Shown in pieces: positions 17,785 to 26,512 of a stretch of DNA of 64,000 nt. This stretch comes from Mucilaginibacter geliditolerans (GTDB taxonomy: Bacteria; Bacteroidota; Bacteroidia; Sphingobacteriales; Sphingobacteriaceae), in the NCBI RefSeq assembly GCF_014200495.1, contig NZ_JACHBY010000005.1, positions 1 to 64,000 of the forward strand, in the 5' to 3' direction. Position numbers and translations under genes: made by a program. A model generated the notes under the pieces. It was not told the origin of the DNA. It ran no database searches and worked only from the letters and a program-made list of their open reading frames with translations. Positions within the stretch are counted from its first letter, which is position 1, and every line of letters begins with the position of its first letter.

Positions 17785-19392
17785 ATGATGAAAAAAACGA
17801 TAATATTACTTTTTATAACTACGGTGTTCGCATCGGGTTGTAAAAAATATCTGGATGTTAATAATAACCCTAACCAGCCTACTGTGGTTACGCCAAACGT
17901 AGTGTTGTCTGCCGGCCTGACAGGCTCAGCGGCAGCCGTTGGTATAAATTATAATTCTGTTAACAGGTATATGGGTTTTTGGTCACGCAGTGGTAACTAC
18001 GTAGCCGACGCTGTAAATGAACAATACCAGTTTAACAATAGCATGACAGATGCTGATTTTGCCAGTGAATACACGGTACTAAACAGGTATAATTATATTG
18101 AAACTGCCGGTACGGTTAACGGTTTGCCCTTTTATGTAGGCGTTGCGAAAACCATGGAAGCGCTTCATTTTTCAAGATTGGTTGATATTTATGGTAATGT
18201 GCCCTATTCACAGGCGTTTAACCCTACAAAATATGAAAAACCTAAATATGATGATGCCGCTACTATTTATGGTGAATTGATCACTAAGCTTGATAGCGCG
18301 GTGACCGTTTTCCAGGCGGCAATTACTTATTACAAATCGGCTCCTAAAACACAGATTAATACTGATGACCAGTATGACCTGATATTTGGTCGTGGCGCAG
18401 GCGTTGCACCAACTTTACGTATGACAGAGTGGATCCAGTTTGCTAATACAATTAAATTGATGTTATTATTGCATGAAGCAGCCCCAGGTGTTATTACTGA
18501 CGCTTACCGTACTGCTGAAATTGCAAAAATTACAGCTAATGGCGCAGGTTATCTTCCTGCAGGTTTAAGTGCAGCTGTTAACCCTGGCTATTCAAACACC
18601 AGTAACAAGCAAAATCCTTTTTATGCATTCTTTGAAACACCAACGGCGGCAAATGTTGCCCTGGGCGAATTCCGTGCAAACTCATACGCTATAGCTTTTT
18701 ATAATTTAGGCAGTGATGAAAGAGGGAATTTTTTCTACGGCGCGCCTTATACAAGTAACCTGCCAGTAGGTAATTATGATGGCGATCCTAAATCTTTATC
18801 AAACACCTTTGTCTCCCAAATTGGTGGTGATGGCGACCAGGCTGCATTTGGTGTAACTTTAGCAAATGCAGGTACACTTAAAAGTTCAGCTCAGGATCAA
18901 TTGATCCTATCGGATTTTGAAAGCTTATTTATACAGGCTGAAGCTGCGCAACGCGGTTGGATAACTGGAGATGCAGGTACATTCTACAAAGAAGCTGTTG
19001 AACAAAGCTTCAGGTACCTGAATGCAGGTTTATATGGCACTGGTGATCCGAAAGACGATGCTGATGATTATTTAGCAGGTAACGGTAACCTGGCTGCTCC
19101 ATCAAATACAGATTATGTAGTATTTGCCGGCGCTAAAGATCCGTTGGGTGTTATCATGACACAGAAATGGGCATCTTTAAATAGCATTAACCCTATTTCA
19201 GTGTGGACGGATTATCGTCGTACTAATTATCCTGTAGCATCTATATTGAGTATATCCCATTCTACAACACATGTACAAAACGCGATACCTACACGATACC
19301 TGTACCCGCAATCAGAGTTAAACACCAATGCTGCTAACGTGCCAGTTATAGCTGCACCTGCACAGTATGGTAAGATATTCTGGGATAAATAA
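17785..19392 (+). CDS. SusD/RagB-family nutrient-binding lipoprotein
   Basis: Surface lipoprotein of 535 aa. ATG codons at 17785 and 17788 are both possible. The signal peptide ends in a lipobox before Cys (FASGCKKYLDVNNNPNQP), typical of SusD-like proteins. The helical TPR-like core follows, with TKYEKPKYDDAATIYGELITKLDSA and a C-terminal part containing QAEAAQRGW; the length is that of the SusD_2 (SusD/RagB) branch. It forms the lid of the SusC barrel coded 32 nt upstream and delivers ligand to it. A DUF1735-like lipoprotein follows directly, making a three-gene outer-membrane uptake operon. Confidence 0.94.
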   Translation: MMKKTIILLFITTVFASGCKKYLDVNNNPNQPTVVTPNVVLSAGLTGSAAAVGINYNSVNRYMGFWSRSGNYVADAVNEQYQFNNSMTDADFASEYTVLNRYNYIETAGTVNGLPFYVGVAKTMEALHFSRLVDIYGNVPYSQAFNPTKYEKPKYDDAATIYGELITKLDSAVTVFQAAITYYKSAPKTQINTDDQYDLIFGRGAGVAPTLRMTEWIQFANTIKLMLLLHEAAPGVITDAYRTAEIAKITANGAGYLPAGLSAAVNPGYSNTSNKQNPFYAFFETPTAANVALGEFRANSYAIAFYNLGSDERGNFFYGAPYTSNLPVGNYDGDPKSLSNTFVSQIGGDGDQAAFGVTLANAGTLKSSAQDQLILSDFESLFIQAEAAQRGWITGDAGTFYKEAVEQSFRYLNAGLYGTGDPKDDADDYLAGNGNLAAPSNTDYVVFAGAKDPLGVIMTQKWASLNSINPISVWTDYRRTNYPVASILSISHSTTHVQNAIPTRYLYPQSELNTNAANVPVIAAPAQYGKIFWDK

Positions 19393-19426
19393 TTAAACGA
19401 TGATTCACTCATTAAAAAGTAAGAAA

Positions 19427-20404
19427 ATGAAAAGAAATAAATTTTTTAAAACGGGAGGATTATACCTTGCATTAATTATGCTGGTTGCATCGTTTTCCCT
19501 TACATCCTGCCTAAAGGACAACGGGCCCGGATCGGTAAATTTTGGAAAGAGTCCGGCCTTAGTTGCCTTTCAATATGCCGGAATTGGTAATGTGCCATAT
19601 GTAATGTCAATACATAATGTCAACACTGTTACTACAAACGTTGAAGTTAGTTTATCTGTAGCCAGCATAACACAAAGCACGCCAGTTACAGGTACCGTAG
19701 TAGTTGATCAGGATAGTTCTGCGTCATATGTAAAACATGATACAGCAGGCGGCAATGTAGATCACATATTACCAACATCACTGTATTCAATAGCAAACGG
19801 AGGTAAATTTACTATTGCACCAGGTACGCAATTTGCAAGTATTCCAATTACTTTAGCAGGTGATAAAATAGATTTTACTCAGAACTATATCCTGGTTTTA
19901 AAAATCACTGGTGCAAGCGGAGCGCAGTTAACAACCAACCTGAATTATGCTACCCTTATTATTACTTTGCAAAGTATTTACCAAGGTACTTATACTGTAA
20001 CAGGCTCGTTTGTTGATAAAACAAACGCTACTATTACTGATGATAAAGTTTATCCGTTAACAGTAAAATTGCAAACCCTTGGTGCGCTTCAAGTGCAATG
20101 GGATGATGCAAGCAACGGATATGAGCACCTCATAAACTCAGCCGGGCAAATAGGTTATTATGGAAACTTTTCTCCGATATTTACATTTAACACTACCGGT
20201 AAAATCACTGCAGTTACTAACCATTACGGGCAAGGATCAAATTCATCAGGAAGATCGGCGGCCTTGGATCCAACCGGAACAAATGCCGTTACCAGCGGCA
20301 CGCCAGGTACTACCGGGTTTGCCTTCCAGGTTAGTTATATCTTGGTTCAAAGTGGTTCTAACCGTACTTATTTTAACGAAACCTTTACTTATACTGGTCC
20401 GTGA
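19427..20404 (+). CDS. DUF1735-like surface lipoprotein
   Basis: Lipoprotein of 325 aa from the ATG at 19427, which opens a good lipoprotein signal (MKRNKFFKTGGL... SLTSCLKD); an ATG at 19400 adds nine residues. The N-terminal Ig-like part (VNTVTTNVEVSLSVAS, followed by TIAPGTQFASIPITLAGDKID and LVLKITGASG) matches the DUF1735 pattern found next to SusC/SusD genes. The C-terminal half (YQGTYTVTGSFVDKTN) resembles DUF4361-like ligand-binding folds. It is the third gene of the SusCD operon and probably helps capture the same ligand at the cell surface. A strong terminator follows at 20428. Confidence 0.8.
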   Translation: MKRNKFFKTGGLYLALIMLVASFSLTSCLKDNGPGSVNFGKSPALVAFQYAGIGNVPYVMSIHNVNTVTTNVEVSLSVASITQSTPVTGTVVVDQDSSASYVKHDTAGGNVDHILPTSLYSIANGGKFTIAPGTQFASIPITLAGDKIDFTQNYILVLKITGASGAQLTTNLNYATLIITLQSIYQGTYTVTGSFVDKTNATITDDKVYPLTVKLQTLGALQVQWDDASNGYEHLINSAGQIGYYGNFSPIFTFNTTGKITAVTNHYGQGSNSSGRSAALDPTGTNAVTSGTPGTTGFAFQVSYILVQSGSNRTYFNETFTYTGP

Positions 20405-20427
20405 TAAATAGTATGATAAATTAATTT

Positions 20428-20461
20428 TAAGCCGCTCCTTTATATGGAGCGGCTTTTTTTG
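20428..20461 (+). terminator. Rho-independent terminator of the SusCD operon
   Basis: AAGCCGCTCC and GGAGCGGCTT form a perfect stem around TTTATAT, followed by seven T residues. Confidence 0.9.
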
Positions 20462-20560
20462 TGCTATTTTTATTGATTGTAGCAAAAAAATTAGATTTTA
20501 CTGACGATAAAAATTTGCTAAATAATTCTGAAATATTATCTTAGAGCTAAATATATATTT

Positions 20561-21577
20561 ATGAAAAAAATATTTTCCGGGTTGCTTTTAATAGTATCCA
20601 TGGCTCACTTTGCATCAGCGCAAACCATTACGGTAACAGGTAGTGTTAAAGATAATTTGGGCAACTTTCTGCATTACGCGTTTGTACAGGATAAACAAGT
20701 TAAATACGCGGCTTATACAGATTCATTAGGTAACTTTAGCCTGTCGGCCAATCCTCAATCAAAGCTTGCCATTAGCTGCTATGGTTATAAAGATACGGTT
20801 GTGGATATCAATAACACTGCTCATTTTGATCTGGTGCTTTACCCTAAGCCTGGTGAAGCTGTAGTATCAACCTCGGCGGAAACTACTGGTGGCGCGGATA
20901 TGAGCAAACGCATATCGCTGGAGGAAGCGTTCAGCCCAAATGTAAAGGGTGCAAGTACTCCTGGTATTAACCTCACTGCTGGTGCATCATTCCCATCATT
21001 TAGCCATAAGGAAGCTACTGAGGGCAGCAGGTATTTATTATCGCAATGGTCGCATGGATATGTGGTAAACGCGCAGGATTCGATCATCCAAAACCCGACA
21101 TTCTACTTTAATTATGATAAAATCGGTGGCGGATTGTTATTATCACAAGATAAAAAATCAGCAATTGAAGTGGATAAAGGATTGGTAAAATCATTCACTT
21201 TAGTTGATGCTGCAAATGTATCATACACGTTTGAGCGTATGCCGGATGTTGACCCAACTCATTATGTACAGGTTTTATCAACAGGTAAAAAATATAAGAT
21301 CTACAGAACATTAAAAACCAAGTTTGTAAAAGCGGATTATAGCACAAATGGTATAGCAAGTACAGGTAATAACTATGATTCGTATCAGGATACTTACGAA
21401 TATTATGTTTTAGACCTGCACAATAACAGCCGCCAAAAGCTTGATCTGAAAAAGAAATCAATAAAAACAGATTTTGCTGCTGACGCGGATAAGGTAAATA
21501 AATTTATAACGGATCATTCAGATGATACTATTGATGAGACCTATTTGGCTAGCTTAGGTTCATACATGAACGAATAA
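20561..21577 (+). CDS. Exported protein with carboxypeptidase-regulatory-like domain
   Basis: Protein of 338 aa with a signal peptide (cleavage near ASAQT, residue 21). Residues about 24-100 form a CarboxypepD_reg-like Ig fold (VTGSVKDNLGNFLHYAFVQ; SLGNFSLSANPQ), as in the SusC N terminus. The rest (SRYLLSQWSHGYVVNAQDSII; Lys-rich C terminus) has no motif I recognise. It has its own upstream gap of 156 bp and its own terminator, so it is not strictly part of the SusCD operon, although its position suggests a related surface role. No catalytic residues can be assigned. Confidence 0.7.
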   Translation: MKKIFSGLLLIVSMAHFASAQTITVTGSVKDNLGNFLHYAFVQDKQVKYAAYTDSLGNFSLSANPQSKLAISCYGYKDTVVDINNTAHFDLVLYPKPGEAVVSTSAETTGGADMSKRISLEEAFSPNVKGASTPGINLTAGASFPSFSHKEATEGSRYLLSQWSHGYVVNAQDSIIQNPTFYFNYDKIGGGLLLSQDKKSAIEVDKGLVKSFTLVDAANVSYTFERMPDVDPTHYVQVLSTGKKYKIYRTLKTKFVKADYSTNGIASTGNNYDSYQDTYEYYVLDLHNNSRQKLDLKKKSIKTDFAADADKVNKFITDHSDDTIDETYLASLGSYMNE

Positions 21578-21598
21578 TTCACCTAAACCTTAGAAGAA

Positions 21599-21631
21599 TG
21601 GCTTGCAGAAAATATCTGCAGGCCATTTTTG
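21599..21631 (+). terminator. Rho-independent terminator
   Basis: ATGGCTTGCAGA and TCTGCAGGCCAT pair around AAATA, followed by TTTTT, 20 nt after the stop at 21577. Confidence 0.8.
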
Positions 21632-21713
21632 TTTACAGGGCCAAGTTGTAGCTGAAAACATGTAAGAATTGTGGAAAGCTTTTCTTGATTAACCAATGGT
21701 TTAGGCTTATATT

Positions 21714-22165
21714 TAGTTAAACTTAAAACCAGTCCATATGAAAAAGCTAAATTACAGCAAATTGATCCCGATCATGGCTTTTGTAGCCATTAGCGTTACT
21801 GTTTTGAATTATAGAACAGAAAAAAAGCATCTGATTACCCATCTTAATTCCAAAAAAGCTGATATTGATTTAGGCAATTTTGGGTATCCTAACGATATGG
21901 GTACTTATTATGAGGTTTATGGCAATAGTTCTCATCAGGTTACCGAAGTTGATTTTTATAATACGGGACTTCCTGTTTATTCCTTCTCAGGTCCAAAATT
22001 AGGAGGATGGGGTTATAATGAGACTTACTATGTTAATAATTTAACAGTAACGCCTAATTATGGTGATACAGCATTTATCTATAGCGGTCCTCTTCGTTAT
22101 TGATATATATAGAATTTGACAGGCACGATCTTGATTATCGTATTCGTTTTTATTTCTTATCCACA
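21714..22165 (+). repeat. Tandem duplication, unit 1
   Basis: The segment from TAGTTAAACTTAAAACCAG through the first small gene and its decayed 3' hairpin to a fragment of the doxX 3' end. It is offset by 483 bp from unit 2. The first about 100 bp are almost identical between units. Confidence 0.8.
21738..22103 (+). CDS. Small exported or anchored protein, tandem paralog 1
   Basis: Protein of 121 aa of unknown family. The N terminus (MKKLNYSKLIPIMAFVAISV) is a signal anchor and is identical to that of the next gene. The mature parts have diverged but keep DLGNFGYP, YYEVYGNSS, YNTGLPVYSF and KLGGW, which suggests a small all-beta domain with family-wide constraint. No Cys and no catalytic motif. 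It lies in unit 1 of a tandem duplication whose downstream hairpin has decayed, so read-through into the second copy is possible. Function unknown; secreted small proteins of this type may be surface or signalling factors, but that is speculation. Confidence 0.7.
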   Translation: MKKLNYSKLIPIMAFVAISVTVLNYRTEKKHLITHLNSKKADIDLGNFGYPNDMGTYYEVYGNSSHQVTEVDFYNTGLPVYSFSGPKLGGWGYNETYYVNNLTVTPNYGDTAFIYSGPLRY

Positions 22166-22220
22166 CCATATTTCCGGCACAATGGCCTTTCGTCTTTAGT
22201 TAAACTTAAAACCAGTCCAT

Positions 22221-22601
22221 ATGAAAAAGCTAAATTACAGCAAATTGATCCCGATCATGGCTTTTGTAGCCATTAGTGTTACTGTTTTGAATTATAAAAC
22301 AGGATTAACCCCAAAACACATTAAAGTACACAATCTTAAACAAGATACTTCTGAGGAATTAGGCGAATTTGAATATCCTGCAGGATCTGGTAATGTGTAT
22401 AAAGTAGAAGGGACCAGTTCTCCAAATGTGGTCACAGGAGTTTACTTTTTTTATACCGGCCTTCCTGTTGCCTCTTTTACAAGTAAAAAATTAGGTGGTT
22501 GGCTCAGTGATGGGACGAACAATTCAGTAGTTGGTTTGACTGTAACTCCTAATACCGGAGATACTCCATTTCCCTATAGTGGTGAACTTACTTATTATTA
22601 A
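22221..22601 (+). CDS. Small exported or anchored protein, tandem paralog 2
   Basis: Protein of 126 aa, paralog of the 121-aa product coded just upstream. Residues 1-25 are identical (signal anchor), and the DNA for this part and its 24-bp leader is almost unchanged. The remainder shares ELGEFEYP, VYKVEGTSS, YTGLPVASF and KLGGW with substitutions elsewhere, so the 5' end looks recently homogenised while the mature region has diversified. It is followed by a good terminator. Unknown function. Confidence 0.7.
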   Translation: MKKLNYSKLIPIMAFVAISVTVLNYKTGLTPKHIKVHNLKQDTSEELGEFEYPAGSGNVYKVEGTSSPNVVTGVYFFYTGLPVASFTSKKLGGWLSDGTNNSVVGLTVTPNTGDTPFPYSGELTYY

Positions 22602-22615
22602 TAATTATTGAAATA

Positions 22616-22648
22616 AACAGGCGCGACCTTAATATCGCGCCTGTTTTT
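22616..22648. terminator. Terminator between paralog 2 and doxX
   Basis: CAGGCGCGA and TCGCGCCTG pair around CCTTAATA, followed by TTTTTA. It separates a plus-strand gene from a convergent minus-strand gene. The matching hairpin in unit 1 (about 22119-22148) is degenerate. Confidence 0.8.
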
Positions 22649-23054
22649 ATTTCTTATCCACACTATATTTTCCCGGCCCCACAAACAGCAAGCCCGCAAA
22701 CATGATGCAATCTTCAATTGCATGCGCGGCCTCGCCAATACCACCGCCTGTACGTAAATGGAATAATGCCGCCACAATAAGGTTAATCACCAGTAATATA
22801 CACACCGGCCTGAATTGAAGACCAATGATAAGTAAAAACCCGCCAAAGGTATCAACAGCCGCAGCCAAAAAGCCCCACACTACCGGCCAAAAATGAATAC
22901 CCACATATTTCATAGCAGTTCCAACACCTTCCCATGATTTTACCCCGCCCATCAACATAGGGAAGCCATGATAAATGAACATGATGCCCAAACCGATGCG
23001 GATAATTAATAAGCCAAAATTTTTGTAGTTACCTAATTTACTGAAAAGTGCCAT
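22647..23054 (-). CDS. DoxX-family membrane protein
   Basis: Inner-membrane protein of 135 aa with four predicted helices (about residues 13-30, 55-75, 78-97 and 110-128). DoxX hallmarks are LLIIRIGLGIMFIYHGFPML near the N terminus and the short GGGIGEAAHAIEDC loop. DoxX proteins are small quinone- or redox-linked membrane proteins; no precise role can be stated here. It is on the opposite strand to the small tandem paralogs, and a decayed copy of its last about 30 bp lies at 22150-22180. The S66 peptidase gene lies 41 bp upstream on the same strand and may be co-transcribed. Confidence 0.85.
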   Translation of the reverse strand: MALFSKLGNYKNFGLLIIRIGLGIMFIYHGFPMLMGGVKSWEGVGTAMKYVGIHFWPVVWGFLAAAVDTFGGFLLIIGLQFRPVCILLVINLIVAALFHLRTGGGIGEAAHAIEDCIMFAGLLFVGPGKYSVDKK

Positions 23055-23095
23055 GCTGGTGATTAGAGATTGGTGGTTAGTGATTAGTTTTTTTA

Positions 23096-24025
23096 TTATA
23101 GATATTTTATTTCTACGTGTTCATTTTTTACTGATAAGCGGAGCACCCGACCCAAAATAAGGCTCTGGTTATCGGGTATGTGGCCGGCAGGGAAATCGAA
23201 GCATACAGGGTAATTGTAATCCGATACTACATCCATAATAATTTCGGCTATGGTTTGCCCAAAGGGGATATCGTTATCTTTTATTTCCGTAAAGCCGCCA
23301 ACTACTAAGCCTGAAAGATTCTTGAGCTTGCCGGCGCGGTCAAGCATACGGATCATACGGTCAACACTGTATAAATACTCGCCTACGTCTTCAATAAATA
23401 AGATTTTTCCGCTATAATCCATGTCGGATACAGAACCTGCTACAGCTACTAATAACGATAAATTACCGCCGATTAAAACGCCCTCAGCATCACCGCTCCG
23501 GTTATCATTGTATGAATTAAAATGATAGCTGATATTCTCGCCAAACAAAGTCTTCCGCAATGTTTCCAATGATTTTGCAGATGCATCCGGAATATTCACC
23601 GGCATTTGCCCGTGGATGCTTTGGGTATTATAGTTGCTGTATAAATGCGCATGCAATATAGTGATATCGCTAAACCCCACTACCCATTTAGGGTGCTTAG
23701 CAAAGCGACTAAAATCAACCTTATCAATCATGCGGATGGTGCCATAACCACCACGGGCTGCTATAATGGCTTTAATGCTGTCGTCATCAATAAATTTTTG
23801 CATATCTCTGGCCCGCAGCTCATCATCGCCGGCAAACTGGTGATATGATGCCTCAACGGTCTCACCCAACACAACCTCCAAGCCCCATGATTGCAGCAGA
23901 CTGATGGCATCCGCCATAGGATGAGGCAATTTTTTTGCAGGGCAGGTAATAGCTATTTTGTCACCCTTTTTTAAGTGCGGGGGGACTAGTCCGGAAGTAA
24001 CATGAGTTGCGGTTTTGTCAGTCAT
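23096..24025 (-). CDS. LD-carboxypeptidase, S66 family
   Basis: Murein tetrapeptide LD-carboxypeptidase of 309 aa from the ATG at 24025 (a TTG two codons upstream is less likely). It removes the terminal D-Ala from recycled muropeptides in the cytoplasm. Family landmarks: KKGDKIAITCPAKKLP near the N terminus, IIAARGGYGTIRMIDKVDF, catalytic Ser in VGFSDITILH, the Glu in FIEDVGEYLYSVDRMI, and the catalytic His in AGHIPDNQSLILG. All three residues of the Ser-Glu-His set are present. It is divergent from metG, with 123 bp between the start codons. Confidence 0.9.
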   Translation of the reverse strand: MTDKTATHVTSGLVPPHLKKGDKIAITCPAKKLPHPMADAISLLQSWGLEVVLGETVEASYHQFAGDDELRARDMQKFIDDDSIKAIIAARGGYGTIRMIDKVDFSRFAKHPKWVVGFSDITILHAHLYSNYNTQSIHGQMPVNIPDASAKSLETLRKTLFGENISYHFNSYNDNRSGDAEGVLIGGNLSLLVAVAGSVSDMDYSGKILFIEDVGEYLYSVDRMIRMLDRAGKLKNLSGLVVGGFTEIKDNDIPFGQTIAEIIMDVVSDYNYPVCFDFPAGHIPDNQSLILGRVLRLSVKNEHVEIKYL

Positions 24026-24062
24026 CAACAATAAAAATAGAAAAACTTTCTTAGTTAGCTAA

Positions 24063-24097
24063 CTTTCGGTCTTTCCGTCTTGCGGACTTCCCGACTT
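24063..24097. repeat. CGGACTTCC-type short repeat before metG
   Basis: CTTTCGGTCTTTCC...GCGGACTTCCCGACTT is a near copy of the repeat inside murF at 4816-4850. It lies between the divergent S66 peptidase and metG genes. Confidence 0.6.
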
Positions 24098-24113
24098 CCT
24101 CGCCAAAATAAAT

Positions 24114-24121
24114 TATCTTTG
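24114..24121 (+). promoter_or_regulatory. Putative metG -7 box
   Basis: TATCTTTG matches TAnnTTTG and ends 27 nt before the metG ATG. Confidence 0.45.
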
Positions 24122-24148
24122 CCAAATTATTAATAAGGATGCATATTA

Positions 24149-26215
24149 ATGTCACAACTTAATAAATTTAAACGATACACGATTACCTCGGCCCTGCCTT
24201 ACGCTAATGGGCCATTACATATTGGTCACTTAGCGGGTGCATATATACCCGGCGATATTTTTGTGCGCTACCTGCGCCTTAAAAAGCAGGACGTAGTGTA
24301 TGTATGCGGCTCTGATGAACATGGCGCAGCCATCACCATAAAAGCTAAGAAAGAAAATACTACGCCGCAGGCTATCATTGATAAATATAACGCACAGATA
24401 AAGGCCAGCTTTGAGGAGTTCGGGATCTCTTTTGATATCTATCACCGTACCTCATCAGCTATTCATCATGACCTGTCGCAAGAGTTTTTCCTGAACCTGT
24501 ATGAGAAGGGTGAGTTTGTTGAGAAGTTCTCTGAGCAATACTATGATGAGGATTACGGGCAGTTTTTAGCCGACCGTTACATAGTTGGTACTTGCCCTAA
24601 CTGTGGCTATGAAAATGCTTACGGCGACCAGTGCGAGAACTGCGGTACTTCATTGAACCCTACCGACCTGATCAGTCCTATATCAACCCTGAGCGGTAAA
24701 GCGCCCATTTTAAAACTGACTAAACACTGGTATTTGCCGCTGGATAAATATCAGCCATGGTTGGAGAAATGGATTGATGAGAAGGACGGCGAGTGGAAAG
24801 TGAATGTATTTGGCCAATGTAAATCGTGGCTGAAATCGGGCCTGCAACCCCGTTCCATGACCCGAGATCTTGACTGGGGTATTGACGTGCCCTTAGCCGA
24901 AGCCAAAGGCAAGAAATTGTATGTTTGGATGGATGCGCCTATCGGCTATATATCGGCCACCAAACAATGGGCCATTGATAATAATAAGGATTGGAAGCTA
25001 TACTGGAAAAAGCAAGAGAATGAAGCTGATGAATCATGCCTGATACACTTTATAGGCAAGGATAACATTGTGTTCCACTGTATAATTTTTCCGGCTATAT
25101 TAAAAGCACATGGCGAATACATATTGCCGCAAAATGTGCCAGCCAATGAGTTTTTGAACCTGGAAGGGGAGAAGCTATCCACATCACGTAACCACGCTGT
25201 GTGGCTGCATGAATATTTGGAAGAGTTCCCCGGCAAGCAGGATGAATTGCGTTATGTACTGACATCAATACTGCCCGAAACAAGCGACAGTGAGTTTACC
25301 TGGAAAGATTACCAGGCACGCGTAAACAATGAACTGGTAGCCATTTTAGGCAACTTTGTGAACCGTGTAATGATACTGATGCACAAGTTTTACGAGGGTA
25401 AGGTTGAAAGCAGCAGCGATGTAATTACATTAAACGATAACATTCTGAATGCGCAGATCGGCGAATTTTATGACGAGCTGGAACGCAATTTAGAAAGCTA
25501 CAAATTCAGGGCCTCCCTGCAAAACGTGATGGACATTGCCCGCTTAGGCAATAAATATCTTACTGAAAAGGAGCCCTGGAAAACCATCAAGACCAACCCG
25601 GATGATGCTAAGGAAGCATTGCATAACTGCTTGTTTATAATAGTACATTTAGCAACCTGTTTGCAACCGTTTTTACCAGGCACAGCCAAAAAGATATTCG
25701 GTATGCTGAATGTTGAGGCGGCTGATTTTGGTGCTGATATTAAGTTTGCCAATGGTCATCAATTAAACCCGTCAGCCTTATTGTTTGAGAAGGTGGAGGA
25801 TGAGGTGATCAATCAACAGATACAAAAACTGGCTGATAAAAAACAGGCCTCAGCCGCTGCAAAGCAACTGACACTGGTGCCGACAAAAGAAAATATCGAC
25901 TTTGACACGTTCGCTGCCTTGGATATCCGCACCGGTACTATTTTAACTGCCGAAAAGGTAGCCAAGACCAAAAAGCTGCTGAAGCTTACTATTGACACCG
26001 GTATCGATCAGCGTACAGTTGTGTCAGGCATAGCTGAATTTTATGAGCCGGAGGCCATCATTGGTCAGCAGGTAAGCATATTGGTAAACCTGGAACCGCG
26101 CGAGATAAAGGGCATACTATCGCAAGGGATGATACTAATGGCTGAAACTGCCGATGGCAAACTAAGCTTTGTATCGCCGGTTGACGCCTTGCATAATGGC
26201 TCGGTAGTACGATAA
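24149..26215 (+). CDS. metG: Methionyl-tRNA synthetase
   Basis: Class I aminoacyl-tRNA synthetase of 688 aa that charges tRNA-Met. The HIGH motif is in NGPLHIGHLAG (about residues 18-28). The zinc knuckle CPNCGYENAYGDQCENCG follows near 150-167, and the KMSKS equivalent is KLSTSRNHAVWL near 347-358. The anticodon-binding helical domain is intact. The C terminus carries an EMAP/Trbp111-like dimerisation and tRNA-binding domain (FDTFAALDIRTGTIL...SQGMILMAE), the long MetG architecture. It is followed by 119 bp and then tRNA-Arg. Confidence 0.98.
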   Translation: MSQLNKFKRYTITSALPYANGPLHIGHLAGAYIPGDIFVRYLRLKKQDVVYVCGSDEHGAAITIKAKKENTTPQAIIDKYNAQIKASFEEFGISFDIYHRTSSAIHHDLSQEFFLNLYEKGEFVEKFSEQYYDEDYGQFLADRYIVGTCPNCGYENAYGDQCENCGTSLNPTDLISPISTLSGKAPILKLTKHWYLPLDKYQPWLEKWIDEKDGEWKVNVFGQCKSWLKSGLQPRSMTRDLDWGIDVPLAEAKGKKLYVWMDAPIGYISATKQWAIDNNKDWKLYWKKQENEADESCLIHFIGKDNIVFHCIIFPAILKAHGEYILPQNVPANEFLNLEGEKLSTSRNHAVWLHEYLEEFPGKQDELRYVLTSILPETSDSEFTWKDYQARVNNELVAILGNFVNRVMILMHKFYEGKVESSSDVITLNDNILNAQIGEFYDELERNLESYKFRASLQNVMDIARLGNKYLTEKEPWKTIKTNPDDAKEALHNCLFIIVHLATCLQPFLPGTAKKIFGMLNVEAADFGADIKFANGHQLNPSALLFEKVEDEVINQQIQKLADKKQASAAAKQLTLVPTKENIDFDTFAALDIRTGTILTAEKVAKTKKLLKLTIDTGIDQRTVVSGIAEFYEPEAIIGQQVSILVNLEPREIKGILSQGMILMAETADGKLSFVSPVDALHNGSVVR

Positions 26216-26334
26216 TTTTGATTTGCAAATATGCAAGTGTGCAGATGTGCAAATGTTGTTGACTAACTCAATGATAATTTGCACCTTTGCAAACTAAATC
26301 CGAAATCGTATATCCAACCATACGAAATGGAAAT

Positions 26335-26406
26335 GGTCCCGTAGTTCAACGGATAGAATAGGAGTTTCCTAAACTCTAGATATGAGTTCGATTCTCGTCG
26401 GGACCA
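26335..26406 (+). tRNA. tRNA-Arg (anticodon CCT)
   Basis: A 72-nt cloverleaf. Acceptor stem GGTCCCG/CGGGACC; D stem GTTC/GAAT; anticodon stem GGAGT/ACTCT with loop TTCCTAA, giving anticodon CCT at 26368-26370 (reads AGG). T stem ATGAG/CTCGT with loop TTCGATT; discriminator A at 26406. CCA is not encoded. The last 14 nt of the gene plus two flanking bases are repeated exactly at 28553-28568. Confidence 0.96.
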
Positions 26407-26408
26407 CT
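26393..26408 (+). repeat. Putative attL in the tRNA-Arg 3' end
   Basis: TCTCGTCGGGACCACT, 16 bp, is identical to 28553-28568. A direct repeat of a tRNA 3' end is the usual footprint of tyrosine-integrase insertion. Confidence 0.75.
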
Positions 26409-26446
26409 AAAAACGTCTTTTTCATATAAGAAAAGGGCGTTTTTTG
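26409..26446 (+). terminator. Terminator after tRNA-Arg
   Basis: Arms AACGTCTTTTTC and GAAAAGGGCGTT pair with two G-T-type mismatches, followed by TTTTTT. Confidence 0.65.
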
Positions 26447-26512
26447 CTGAATGGGGCGAACAATAGGTAAAGTTTTACCGATTCGTAAAGGGTAAAATTT
26501 GGCTTTAATTGA

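Larger units (their letters stand above)
22197..22663 (+). repeat. Tandem duplication, unit 2
   Basis: The second copy of the duplicated segment. It retains the intact terminator and runs into the real 3' end of the doxX gene. Confidence 0.8.
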
